Assembly: GCF_900100795.1 (NCBI RefSeq)
Contig: NZ_FNCO01000005.1
Coordinates: 62,001-126,000 of the forward strand
Reading direction: 5' to 3'
Source: Pseudomonas abietaniphila
Lineage (GTDB): Bacteria > Pseudomonadota > Gammaproteobacteria > Pseudomonadales > Pseudomonadaceae
Length of the DNA stretch: 64,000 bases
Position 1 is the first letter of the stretch. Every line of letters starts with the position of its first letter. Below, piece after piece: positions 35,843-43,943 of the stretch. The translations under genes were made by a program, and so were the position numbers. The notes under the pieces were generated by a model. The model saw nothing but the letters and a program-made list of their open reading frames with translations. It did not search any database and was not told the DNA's origin.

Positions 35843-38800
35843 TTAATAGACGTCTCGCAGATAACGCCTTTCCCCCGCCAGATCCCGCAGATGCTCGGCG
35901 GCGCGCTCTGCGCTCATCCCGCCCTGGGCAACGATGACCTCGCGCAGTGCCTGATCGACGTCCTTGGCCATGTGCGTCGCATCCCCGCAGACGTAAATGC
36001 GCGCGCCGTCCTGCAACCACCGCCACAGTTCAGCGCCCTGTTCGCGGATGCGATGCTGGACGTAGACCTTCTCGGCCTGATCGCGGGAAAACGCCAGGCT
36101 CAGGCGCGTGAGCAACCCGTCTTTGTGCAGGCTTTCGAGTTCATCGCGGTAGTAGAAATCCGTGGCCGCATGCTGCTCACCAAAGAACAGCCAGTTTCGC
36201 CCGCGATCAGCGCGCATTTGCCGTTCCTGCAGAAACGCCCTGAACGGCGCCACGCCAGTGCCGGGACCGATCATGATCATCGGCACGTCACCCTCGACCG
36301 GTACGCGAAAGTGCTGGGTCGGTTGCAGGAAAATCGGCACCTGGCCATCACCCGCACGGTCGGCGAGAAAGGTCGAGGACACGCCCTTGCGCTTGCCGTA
36401 CCGCACGGCAGAGACCGTCAGATGAACCTCATCGGGATGCGCCTTTGCACTGGACGCGATGGAGTACAACCGCGGCTGAAGCGGCTTGAGGTGGTCCAGC
36501 AACTCCTGCGCTGAACAGCTCAGCGGAAACTCCCGAAGCACATCCGCCAGCTGTCGCCCCCATAACCAGTCCTTCAACTCGCTGTTGAACGGCTCGGTCA
36601 GCAACGTTTTAAGCTCGCTGCTGCCGCTGCGCTCGGCAATGAAACCCAGCGCTTCTGCCGTGGGTCTTGCGATTTCGAATTGCGAGGTCAGTGCCTGTGA
36701 CAACGGCATCTCACCCGCCTTGCCGACACTCACAGGCTGGTCGCCCTGCAGGCCCGTCAACGTCAGCACTTCATCGATCAACGCCGGACAATTGCGCGGC
36801 CACACGCCCAGCGCATCGCCTGCCTCATAGGCCAGACCCGAGTCGCCCAGCGTCAACGCAAACTGGCGTGTGTCCTTGCTCGCGCCCTCGCCGTTCAGAC
36901 GGCGATTGATCGACAGCCTGGCGTGATGCGGGTGCGCACGGGACGGTTGGTTGCTCGACGTTTCCGGGGCCATTTCGATGGGGGGAATATCCAGCACCTG
37001 TCGCAGCGCCTTGAACCAGCCGTCGGCGTGGTCCTGAAAGTCGCCGTCGCAATCGACCCGGGGCATCAACGGCGACGCCCCCAATGTCAGTAAGCGCTGA
37101 TCCAGATTTTTGCCGTGCTGGCAGAAGCGGTCGTAACTCGGATCCCCCAGAGCGAGCACCGCGTAACGCAGCGACTCCAGCCGCTCCTGGCGTTCGCTCA
37201 GCGACTGCCAGAACCCCTGACCGTTGTCGGGCGAATCGCCGTCACCGAAGGTGCTGCTGATCAACGCGACATGGCTGACATCGCTCAGACGTGCCACCGG
37301 AAATCGGTCCATCGCAGCGACCTGCACGGGGATGCCAGCTGAGCGCAGGTGCGTGCCGAAGCGTTTGGCGAGCGCCTCTGCGTTGCCGGTTTGCGAGGCC
37401 CAGAGCAAGGTGAGCAGCGGCTCACCTTCGGAGACTTCCAGCGTGTGCGCATCGGGCTGTGGCACATCAAGAAAACGATGACCGATCAGCTCGACCTTGC
37501 GCAGCGCAACCGCGCAGAACTTGAATTCGGGCTGCTTCGACACCGGGTCGACGGCGTCACTGGTCACGGCGTTGATCGCCAAGTGTTCGCCGTAGGCATC
37601 GTTCCAGTGAAACGGCGCAAAACAGTTGCCCGGTCTCACCCGGTCGGTCACCACAGCGGGCAGGACCGCATGACCGCGCACCGAACGGACTTCCACGGCG
37701 TCCTTGTCGCGAATGCCCAGCGCCGTCGCATCGGTCGGGTGGATTTCGATGAAGGGACCGGGATTGAGCGCGTTCAGGGTCGGGATTTTTCCGGTCTTGG
37801 TCAGCGTGTGCCACTGGTGTTGCAGTCGACCGGTATTGAGCACCATCGGGAACGTGTCGTTTGGCATCTCGGCCGGCGGCATGTGCGGACGCGGCAGAAA
37901 AACCGCCTTGCCGTGTTCGGTCGCGAAAAGCAGGGCCGGACCTTCCGACGGCTCCCCACTTTTATCGAGGTAGCGAATCGGGTGACGCGTGCCGGTGTCG
38001 TCAGGCGCGCACGGCCATTGCAGCGACTGGTCACGCAGACGCGCATAGCTGGCACCGCGAATGTCGTAACCGGTTTTCGGGTTCCAGGCCTGTTTGATTT
38101 CTTCGAACACGGCCTCGGCCGATCCGTAGCTGAAGCCTTCGGCAAAGCCCATTTCGCAGGCGACCCGGGCAATGATCTGCCAATCGGGTAACGCCTCACC
38201 AGGCGCATCGACGGCTTTTTGCGTCAGGGTCAGGTTTCGCTCGGAGTTGATCATCACCCCTTCCGCTTCTGCCCAAAGCGCACCGGGCAAGAGAATGTCG
38301 GCGTAGCGATTGGTTTCGGTGTCGAGAAACGCGTCCTGAGTGATCACCAGCTCGGCATTTTGCAGGGCCTGGATCACCGTCGAGCGGTTGGCGACGCTTG
38401 CCACCGGGTTGGTGCAGATGATCCAGCAGGCCTTGATATGACCGTCACGCATCTGCTCGAACAGGTCGACGGTGCCGCCGCCGAGTGTCTGACCCAGACT
38501 GCCGCGGGGAATCGACCAGAGGTCTTCTATAAAGCGACGGTCGTCCTCGACCAACACCGATCGCTGGCCGGGAAGGCCAGGGCCCATATAGCCCATTTCC
38601 CGGCCGCCCATGGCGTTGGGTTGCCCGGTCAGTGAAAACGGCCCGCTGCCCGGGCGGCAAATCGCGCCTGTGGCCAGGTGCAAGTTGCACAATGCGTTGG
38701 TGTTCCAGGTGCCGTGGGTGCTCTGGTTCAGCCCCATGGTCCAGCAACTCATCCACTGCGGCGCCTGGCCAATCATCCGGGCAGCCTGACGAATATCTGC

Positions 38801-39619
38801 CTCAGCCAGACCGGTGATCTGCGCGACGTAAGCGGGCGTGTAATCGGCCAGAAATTCAGGCATCGCCTCCCAGCCTTGCGTAAAGGCGTCGATGAAGTCG
38901 GTGTCGACATCGCCGTTTTCCAGCAGCAGATGCAGCAGGCCGTTGAGCAACGCCAGATCGGTGCCGGGTTTGATGGGCAGGAACAGGCTGGCCTTGTCCG
39001 CGGTGGCGCTGCGCCGAGGGTCGACAACGATCAGCTTCGCGCCCGCCTTGACCCGATCCATCATGCGCAGGAACAGGATCGGATGACAGTCGGCCATGTT
39101 GGCGCCGATCACAAAGAACAGGTCGGCCTTGTCGAAATCGTCATAGGAACCCGGCGGGCCGTCCGAACCCAGCGACAATTTATAGCCGCTGCCCGCGCTC
39201 GCCATGCACAGCCGGGAGTTGGATTCGATGTTGTTCGTGCGCACGAACCCTTTAGCGAGTTTGTTGGCCAGGTACTGCGCTTCCAGGGACATCTGGCCCG
39301 AGACGTAAAACGCCAGTGCATCGGGCCCGTCACGATCAAGAATGCCGCGCAGGCGGCGGGCCGTTTCCGAGATCGCCGCGTCGATATCAGTGCGCACCGG
39401 GTCCTGACTGCGCTGATGCCGCAGGTAGGCGGACGTCATGCGGCCAGCGTCGGCGATCGCCTGGCCACAGGTGGTGCCTTTGGTACACAGACGCCCGGCA
39501 TTGGTTGGATGCGCCTTGTCGCCGCTGACCTTGATCACACGGTTATTGTCGACCTGCATGACGATGCCACAACCGACACCGCAATAAGGACACACGCTTC
39601 GTACGCTGTTGCTCGCCAT
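35843..39619 (-). CDS. nasA: Assimilatory nitrate reductase fused to a CysJ-like flavoprotein reductase
   Basis: 1258 residues, much longer than a plain NasA. Residues 1-55: [4Fe-4S] cysteines at 10, 13, 17 and 45 ('VCPYCGVGCG', 'GRLCTKG'). To about 700: molybdopterin oxidoreductase, with a likely Mo-ligand cysteine in 'SRLCMASAG', and the dinucleotide-binding domain. From about 735: flavodoxin domain ('WASQTGNAEALAKRF', 'STFGDGDSPDNGQ'), then FAD and NADPH domains ('RLYSIASSA', 'MIGPGTGVAPFRAFL', 'YVCGDATHMAKDVD'). The fusion brings its own electron path NADPH-FAD-FMN-FeS-Mo, so no separate reductase is needed. It reduces nitrate to nitrite in the cytoplasm; divergent nirBD completes reduction to ammonium. 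The start at 39619 follows GGGAAACGGG. Confidence 0.92.
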   Translation of the reverse strand: MASNSVRSVCPYCGVGCGIVMQVDNNRVIKVSGDKAHPTNAGRLCTKGTTCGQAIADAGRMTSAYLRHQRSQDPVRTDIDAAISETARRLRGILDRDGPDALAFYVSGQMSLEAQYLANKLAKGFVRTNNIESNSRLCMASAGSGYKLSLGSDGPPGSYDDFDKADLFFVIGANMADCHPILFLRMMDRVKAGAKLIVVDPRRSATADKASLFLPIKPGTDLALLNGLLHLLLENGDVDTDFIDAFTQGWEAMPEFLADYTPAYVAQITGLAEADIRQAARMIGQAPQWMSCWTMGLNQSTHGTWNTNALCNLHLATGAICRPGSGPFSLTGQPNAMGGREMGYMGPGLPGQRSVLVEDDRRFIEDLWSIPRGSLGQTLGGGTVDLFEQMRDGHIKACWIICTNPVASVANRSTVIQALQNAELVITQDAFLDTETNRYADILLPGALWAEAEGVMINSERNLTLTQKAVDAPGEALPDWQIIARVACEMGFAEGFSYGSAEAVFEEIKQAWNPKTGYDIRGASYARLRDQSLQWPCAPDDTGTRHPIRYLDKSGEPSEGPALLFATEHGKAVFLPRPHMPPAEMPNDTFPMVLNTGRLQHQWHTLTKTGKIPTLNALNPGPFIEIHPTDATALGIRDKDAVEVRSVRGHAVLPAVVTDRVRPGNCFAPFHWNDAYGEHLAINAVTSDAVDPVSKQPEFKFCAVALRKVELIGHRFLDVPQPDAHTLEVSEGEPLLTLLWASQTGNAEALAKRFGTHLRSAGIPVQVAAMDRFPVARLSDVSHVALISSTFGDGDSPDNGQGFWQSLSERQERLESLRYAVLALGDPSYDRFCQHGKNLDQRLLTLGASPLMPRVDCDGDFQDHADGWFKALRQVLDIPPIEMAPETSSNQPSRAHPHHARLSINRRLNGEGASKDTRQFALTLGDSGLAYEAGDALGVWPRNCPALIDEVLTLTGLQGDQPVSVGKAGEMPLSQALTSQFEIARPTAEALGFIAERSGSSELKTLLTEPFNSELKDWLWGRQLADVLREFPLSCSAQELLDHLKPLQPRLYSIASSAKAHPDEVHLTVSAVRYGKRKGVSSTFLADRAGDGQVPIFLQPTQHFRVPVEGDVPMIMIGPGTGVAPFRAFLQERQMRADRGRNWLFFGEQHAATDFYYRDELESLHKDGLLTRLSLAFSRDQAEKVYVQHRIREQGAELWRWLQDGARIYVCGDATHMAKDVDQALREVIVAQGGMSAERAAEHLRDLAGERRYLRDVY

Positions 39620-39637
39620 AACCCGTTTCCCGAACCC

Positions 39638-39693
39638 AAAAAAAAGACGCCCTGTTCTCCTCCGTCGAAAAACGGGGAGCACACGGCGCCTTT
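39638..39693 (-). terminator. Intrinsic terminator in the nasA leader (attenuator)
   Basis: On the minus strand AAAGGCGCC and GGGCGTCTTT close a long imperfect stem that also pairs CTCC/GGAG and CCGT/ACGG, followed by eight T. It lies upstream of the nasA start, so the operon would be off unless the 5' arm is held elsewhere. Confidence 0.8.
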
Positions 39694-39724
39694 GTCGTGA
39701 AGAGGGCAATCGGCGTTGACTGCC
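39682..39724 (-). ncRNA. Two-hairpin ANTAR-type antiterminator RNA in the nasA leader
   Basis: P1: GGCAGTC - loop AACGCC - GATTGCC (39724-39705), one G-T pair. P2: CACGAC - loop AAAGGC - GCCGTG (39699-39682), one A-C mismatch. Both six-base loops have A at position 1 and G at 4, the pattern bound by ANTAR proteins such as NasR/NasT. P2 uses the 5' arm of the terminator, so P2 formation would block termination. Five bases separate the hairpins. Confidence 0.75.
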
Positions 39725-39739
39725 TATAGAAGGATGATT

Positions 39740-39754
39740 GCAAAGGACAGGCCA
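39740..39754 (-). promoter_or_regulatory. Sigma-54 promoter for nasA
   Basis: On the minus strand TGGCCTGTCCTTTGCAA: GG and GC separated by exactly ten bases, TTGCA at the -12 side. The expected start near 39728 would place the P1 hairpin almost at the very 5' end of the transcript. Confidence 0.65.
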
Positions 39755-39884
39755 GCCTGATGGGGATGCCTGTAGGCGACGCGACTGGCTGGCGGTGGCG
39801 CGTTCATACCCGCTGCGGCTGAAGCGCAAAGCGGCCACGGACGCTCGCATTTGAGCCTCGCAATGGGGCAAAGCGGACGAAATC

Positions 39885-39899
39885 GCACCGTTTGCGTGC
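39885..39899. promoter_or_regulatory. NtrC-like binding site in the nas-nir divergent region
   Basis: GCACC-N5-CGTGC, that is GCAC and GTGC separated by seven bases, matching the NtrC consensus except one position. It is about 130 bases from the nasA sigma-54 promoter and 170 from that of nirB, typical enhancer distances. Confidence 0.5.
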
Positions 39900-39911
39900 C
39901 ATGCGCTATCC

Positions 39912-40049
39912 CTTGTAGGAGCGTGGCTTGTCCCGCGATCGGCGGGGAACCCGTCGTAAAACCTGTGGATGCGGTCAGCCCGATGCACCCTATTCATCAG
40001 ATTGACTGCCGCTTCGCGGCAGATCGCGGGACAAGCCACGCTCCTACAC
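39912..40049. repeat. REP doublet, family C, inside the nas-nir control region
   Basis: TTGTAGGAGCGTGGCTTGTC at the left and its inverse at 40021-40047, enclosing about 80 bases with a CCGCTTCGCGG hairpin. It stands between the NtrC-like site and the nirB promoter. Confidence 0.85.
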
Positions 40050-40070
40050 TCATCGCGGTGCGTCCGCTAT

Positions 40071-40087
40071 TGGCACACCCGTTGCTT
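40071..40087 (+). promoter_or_regulatory. Sigma-54 promoter for nirBD
   Basis: TGGCACACCCGTTGCTT: GG (40072-40073) and GC (40084-40085) with ten bases between, and TGGCAC / TTGC match consensus fully. Transcription would begin near 40097, leaving a leader of about 200 bases that holds the antiterminator hairpins. Confidence 0.75.
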
Positions 40088-40174
40088 CATCCCTTTCAAA
40101 CCCAACCCGAATGCGCGGTGGGCAGCCCTGGTCGGTCAACGATGATCGTCCGCCTCACACGGCGATGGGCTACA

Positions 40175-40232
40175 GGTTGTGCCGACACTGTGGTCGAGTG
40201 ACAACCCTTAAAAGAACAGGCAAAGGCGCCTG
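40175..40232 (+). ncRNA. Two-hairpin ANTAR-type antiterminator RNA in the nirB leader
   Basis: P1: outer pair GGTTGT/ACAACC (40175-40180 with 40201-40206) and inner CGAC - loop ACTGTG - GTCG (40183-40196). P2: CAGGC - loop AAAGGC - GCCTG (40217-40232). Both six-base loops carry A at position 1 and G at position 4. P2 overlaps the 5' arm of the terminator at 40222, making the two folds exclusive. This fits the NasT (ANTAR) target in pseudomonads and Azotobacter. Confidence 0.8.
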
Positions 40233-40263
40233 GAACCGAAAGGTTCCGGGCGCCTTTTTTTTT
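40222..40263 (+). terminator. Intrinsic terminator (attenuator) before nirB
   Basis: AAAGGCGCCTGGAACC - GAAA - GGTTCCGGGCGCCTTT, a 16-bp stem with one mismatch, followed by nine T. It lies 40 bases upstream of the nirB ATG, so it acts on the leader and not on a preceding gene. Confidence 0.92.
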
Positions 40264-40302
40264 GCTTTCAAAAAACCTGATTGGCCTTGGCCGGGACTCG
40301 AT

Positions 40303-42861
40303 ATGAACACCACAGCCGCACTTCATGATGTGCAAACACTGATCGTCGTTGGCAACGGGATGGTCGGTCACCACTGCGTCGAACAACTGATCGCCGCCGG
40401 TGCCCTCGAACGCTATCGCATCCATGTGTTCGGTGAAGAAGGCCAGCGCGCCTACGACCGTGTCCACCTGTCCGAGTACTTCGGCGGTCGCGATGCCGAG
40501 TCACTGGCCCTCAGCGATGCTTCTTTATATGAACACCCCGGCCTGACGCTGCACCTGGGCGTACCGGTGCTGGAAATCGACCGCAACCGCCGCGAAGTCA
40601 TCACGTCCAAAGGCTGTTTTGCCTACGACAAACTGGTGCTGGCGACCGGCTCTTACCCGTTCGTGCCGCCCATAGAAGGCGCCGAAGGCCATTCTCGGCT
40701 GGTGTACCGCACGCTGGACGATCTGGACACCATTCGCGCCGCTGCCCATCAGGCCAGACGCGGTGTCGTGGTCGGTGGCGGTTTGCTCGGACTGGAAGCG
40801 GCCAATGCATTGAAGTCACTTGGCCTGGAAGCGCACGTGGTGGAATTCGCCCCGCGCCTGATGCCCGTGCAGCTGGACGATTTTGGCGGCGCGGCCCTCA
40901 AGGCCCGCATCGAGGCTTTGGGTGTCGGCGTGCATCTCTCTCGCGCCACCCAGTCGATCAGCGCAGGTGAGGAATACCGCTATCGCATGAATTTCGCGGG
41001 CGACGAATGCCTTGAGACCGACCTGATCGTGTTCTCGGCCGGGATTCGGCCACAGGACGCCCTCGCCCGCCAGTGCGAGCTGGCGCTCGGTCCTCGCGGC
41101 GGTATCGCCATTGACGAACACTGCCGCACCAGCGACGCCGACATCTTTGCCATCGGCGAGTGCGCGGCCTGGAACGGCAGCGTCTTCGGTCTGGTCGCTC
41201 CGGGTTATCAGATGGCGCGTAACGTCGCGGCACAATTGTGTGATCAGGATGCCGAGCCGTTCTTCGGCGCGGACATGTCGACCAAGCTGAAGCTGCTCGG
41301 CGTCGACGTCGGTTCCATCGGCGATGCCCATGGCGCACTGACCGGCGCGCGCAGCTATCGCTTCATTGATGAGGCCACTGCCACCTATCGGCGTCTGGTG
41401 GTGTCCGCCGACGGCAAGCAAGTGCTGGGCGCGGTGCTGGTCGGAGACAACAGCTATTACGACACGCTGCTGCAATACGCGCAGAACGGCATCAAGCTCC
41501 CAGCCGATCCGTCCAGCCTGATCCTGCCCCACAGCGAAGGCGCGCCGACACTGGGCGTCGACGCATTGCCGGCGACAGCCACCGTCTGCTCCTGCCACAA
41601 CGTCAGCAAAGGGGCGATCTGCTCGGCCATCGACAGCGGTTGTACCGATCTTGCCGGAATCAAGGCCTGCACCAAAGCGGCAACGGGTTGCGGCGGCTGC
41701 TCGGCCCTGCTCAAAAGCGTGTTCGAACACGAGCTGACCGCCCGCGGGGTCGCCGTCGACAAGGGCCTGTGCGAGCACTTTGCCTTTACGCGTCAGGAGC
41801 TGTATGCCCTCGCCCGCGTGGAAAATATCGAGAGTTTCGAGCAGATGATTGCCCGCCACGGCAAAGGCCACGTCGGTTGCGACATCTGCAAACCCACTGT
41901 CGGCTCTATCCTTGCATCCTGCTGGAACAAGCCGATCATGGACCCTTCGCTGGTGCCTTTGCAGGACACCAACGACACCTTCATGGCGAACATGCAGAAG
42001 AACGGTACGTATTCGGTAGTGCCACGGATTCCTGCCGGAGAAATCACTCCGGACGGCCTGATCGCCATCGGCGCGGTGGCGAAGAAATACGACCTGTACA
42101 CCAAGATCACGGGCGGCCAGCGCATCGACCTGTTCGGCGCGCAATTGCATGAATTGCCGGACATCTGGGCCGAGCTGATCGCGGCCGGTTTCGAGACCGG
42201 GCATGCATACGGCAAGTCGACGCGAACGGTGAAATCCTGCGTCGGCAGCACCTGGTGCCGTTATGGCGTGCAGGACAGCGTGCAAATGGCGCTGACCATC
42301 GAGGACCGTTACAAGGGGCTGCGTTCGCCGCACAAGCTGAAATTCGCGGTGTCCGGCTGCACCCGCGAATGCGCCGAAGCGCAAAGCAAGGACATCGGCG
42401 TCATCGCCACGGAGAACGGCTGGAACCTGTACGTCTGCGGCAACGGCGGCATGCGCCCGCGCCATGCGGAGCTGTTCGCCACCGACCTGGATGACGAGAC
42501 GCTGATTCGCTACATCGACCGCGTGCTGATGTTCTACATCCGCACCGCCGACAAGCTGCAGCGTACGTCGGTCTGGCGCGAATCGCTGGAAGGCGGCCTG
42601 GACTACCTCAAGGCCGTAGTCATTGATGACAGCCTCGGGCTGGCCGCCGAGCTGGAGGACCAAATGCAACTGGTCGTGGACCGTTATGAGTGCGAATGGG
42701 CCAACGCGCTGAAGAGCCCGGAAAAGCTCAAGCGCTTCCGCACCTTCGTCAACGACAAGGGCGCCGACCCGGACATTCATTTCGTCAAGGAACGCAGCCA
42801 ACGCCGCCCGGCGCGGGCTAATGAACTCAACCTTATTCCTGTTGCGGAGATCGCACGATGA
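40303..42861 (+). CDS. nirB: NAD(P)H-nitrite reductase, large subunit
   Basis: 852 residues. FAD/NAD(P)H domain at the N-terminus ('LIVVGNGMVGHHCVEQL', 'GVVVGGGLLGLEAANAL'). A BFD-like [2Fe-2S] domain with 'VCSCHNVSKGAICSA' and 'ATGCGGCSALL' lies near 430-470, and a second related half ('GCDICKPTVGS') near 530. The siroheme/4Fe-4S domain has cysteines in 'KSCVGSTWCRYG' (about 645) and 'VSGCTRECAEAQ' (about 685). It reduces nitrite to ammonium with six electrons from NADH in the cytoplasm. The ATG at 40303 lies after the attenuator; a frame extending upstream to 40111 would read through the leader hairpins and is rejected. nirD overlaps its end by four bases. Confidence 0.95.
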   Translation: MNTTAALHDVQTLIVVGNGMVGHHCVEQLIAAGALERYRIHVFGEEGQRAYDRVHLSEYFGGRDAESLALSDASLYEHPGLTLHLGVPVLEIDRNRREVITSKGCFAYDKLVLATGSYPFVPPIEGAEGHSRLVYRTLDDLDTIRAAAHQARRGVVVGGGLLGLEAANALKSLGLEAHVVEFAPRLMPVQLDDFGGAALKARIEALGVGVHLSRATQSISAGEEYRYRMNFAGDECLETDLIVFSAGIRPQDALARQCELALGPRGGIAIDEHCRTSDADIFAIGECAAWNGSVFGLVAPGYQMARNVAAQLCDQDAEPFFGADMSTKLKLLGVDVGSIGDAHGALTGARSYRFIDEATATYRRLVVSADGKQVLGAVLVGDNSYYDTLLQYAQNGIKLPADPSSLILPHSEGAPTLGVDALPATATVCSCHNVSKGAICSAIDSGCTDLAGIKACTKAATGCGGCSALLKSVFEHELTARGVAVDKGLCEHFAFTRQELYALARVENIESFEQMIARHGKGHVGCDICKPTVGSILASCWNKPIMDPSLVPLQDTNDTFMANMQKNGTYSVVPRIPAGEITPDGLIAIGAVAKKYDLYTKITGGQRIDLFGAQLHELPDIWAELIAAGFETGHAYGKSTRTVKSCVGSTWCRYGVQDSVQMALTIEDRYKGLRSPHKLKFAVSGCTRECAEAQSKDIGVIATENGWNLYVCGNGGMRPRHAELFATDLDDETLIRYIDRVLMFYIRTADKLQRTSVWRESLEGGLDYLKAVVIDDSLGLAAELEDQMQLVVDRYECEWANALKSPEKLKRFRTFVNDKGADPDIHFVKERSQRRPARANELNLIPVAEIAR

Positions 42862-43235
42862 GCCAGGCCAATGCGCTGACGATGGACATGCCTCAAACCC
42901 AAGCCTGGCGCGTGGTGTGCGCCCGTCAGGACCTGGTCCTCAACTCCGGCGTTGTGGCGCTGGTGGGCAATACGCAGGTGGCTCTGTTTCATGTCGCCTC
43001 GATCAGCGGTACGCCGCAACTGTTCGCGGTCGAGAACCGCGATCCGGTGTCGGGTGTGAACGTGATCGGTCGCGGTTTGGTCGGCAGCCTGGCGGGCGAT
43101 CTGGTGATCGCCTCGCCACTGTATAAGCAGCATTATCGGCTGGAGGACGGGACCTGCCTTGAGGATCCGGCCTTGAAATTGCGCACTTGGCCCGCCCGGT
43201 TGGCGGGCGATGTGGTGGAGATTGATGTGGGTTGA
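42858..43235 (+). CDS. nirD: Nitrite reductase small subunit
   Basis: 125 residues, Rieske-like fold without the iron-binding Cys/His pairs, as in NirD. 'VCARQDLVLNSGVVALVG' and 'IASPLYKQHYRLEDGTC' are typical. Its ATG overlaps the nirB stop (ATGA), which indicates translational coupling and one complex. It completes the cytoplasmic nitrite reductase and is the last gene of the attenuated operon. Confidence 0.92.
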   Translation: MSQANALTMDMPQTQAWRVVCARQDLVLNSGVVALVGNTQVALFHVASISGTPQLFAVENRDPVSGVNVIGRGLVGSLAGDLVIASPLYKQHYRLEDGTCLEDPALKLRTWPARLAGDVVEIDVG

Positions 43236-43351
43236 AGCGCGGAGAGTTTTTTTCGGCAGAACCGGGATCGGAAGCACATGCATTCACTTAGTCGCCCCAC
43301 GGATCTGTAGGGGCCGTATGACGCAACATCTGCGCACGGCACGACGGAGAA

Positions 43352-43490
43352 CGGTAGGAGCGTGGCTTGTCCCGCGATCTGGCGCGAAGCGGCAGCAGGA
43401 CGGTTGAATGCGGTGTGTCAGGTGAAAAACAAGCCGTCAGATTTCACGGATGCTGCGCAACCGATCGCGGGACAAGCCACGCTCCTACGG
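43352..43490. repeat. REP doublet, family C
   Basis: GGTAGGAGCGTGGCTTGTCC at 43352 and its inverse at 43462-43489 (GATCGCGGGACAAGCCACGC), enclosing about 90 bases. Confidence 0.85.
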
Positions 43491-43546
43491 CCTATGGCCA
43501 GAATCAACAGCAGATTGCGTCGCCCACGCATCAAATCACAGGCACA

Positions 43547-43571
43547 AAAAAAGCGACCCTAGGGTCGCTCT
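43547..43571 (-). terminator. Intrinsic terminator of the tRNA operon
   Basis: AGCGACCCTAGGGTCGCT palindrome with, on the minus strand, seven T after it. It lies about 40 bases beyond the end of tRNA-Asp. Confidence 0.85.
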
Positions 43572-43612
43572 TTTCGTCGTTACGAGGAGTTCAAGGGCCT
43601 CGTAACTCAATA

Positions 43613-43689
43613 TGGCGCAGCGGACGGGACTCGAACCCGCGACCCCCGGCGTGACAGGCCGGTATTCTAACCGACTGAACTACCGCTGC
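43613..43689 (-). tRNA. tRNA-Asp (anticodon GTC)
   Basis: 77 bases on the minus strand from GCAGCGGTAGTTCAGTCGG to an encoded CCA. Acceptor stem GCAGCGG/CCGCTGC, anticodon arm CCGGC-CTGTCAC-GCCGG, T arm GCGGGTTCGAGTCCCGT. Second gene of a two-tRNA transcript, 19 bases after tRNA-Val. Confidence 0.96.
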
Positions 43690-43708
43690 GCGTAACACTT
43701 GAAACGAA

Positions 43709-43784
43709 TGGTGGGTGATGACGGGATCGAACCGCCGACATTCTGCTTGTAAGGCAGACGCTCTCCCAGCTGAGCTAATCACCC
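43709..43784 (-). tRNA. tRNA-Val (anticodon TAC)
   Basis: 76 bases on the minus strand beginning GGGTGATTAGCTCAGCTGGG and ending ACCA. Acceptor stem GGGTGAT/ATCACCC; anticodon loop CTTACAA, read as TAC. First gene of the operon. Confidence 0.96.
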
Positions 43785-43804
43785 TTCGCTTCGGTGTGGC
43801 GCGC

Positions 43805-43833
43805 ATTCTACGGAGCGATCCCACCTCTGGCAA
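43805..43833 (-). promoter_or_regulatory. Sigma-70 promoter of the tRNA operon
   Basis: Minus strand TTGCCA (43833-43828), 17 bases, TAGAAT (43810-43805). A GC-rich segment follows the -10 box, as in stringently controlled stable-RNA promoters, and an AT-rich stretch (AAAAATTATTTAAAAAAG) lies just upstream as a possible UP element. Confidence 0.85.
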
Positions 43834-43943
43834 GCACTTTTTTAAATAATTTTTATATTCCCGCCAAAGGCTTACGTCAGGGTTGGCCGCAGGGTCGCGG
43901 CAGCGAATAATGCCCCCCTTTGTATAAAGGAGAGACGTACCCC

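Larger units (their letters stand above)
43236..43612. other. Gene-free stretch between nirD and the tRNA operon
   Basis: Contains a family-C REP doublet (43352-43490) and the terminator of the tRNA operon (43547-43571). I see no gene; a short frame overlapping the REP is not credible. Confidence 0.6.

Noticed and set aside
39620..40039. An N-terminal extension of the nitrate reductase fusion
   Set aside because: The added residues are Arg/Ser-rich noise from the leader and REP; the FeS motif sits at the right distance from 39619.
40111..40302. An N-terminal extension of nirB
   Set aside because: It would be translated through the antiterminator and terminator hairpins, and the family start fits 40303.
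40816..42801. A 661-codon frame antisense to nirB
   Set aside because: It lies opposite a gene with full catalytic motifs; in high-GC DNA the antisense frame of a biased gene stays open by chance, and the translation shows His/Gln/Arg-rich noise without domains.
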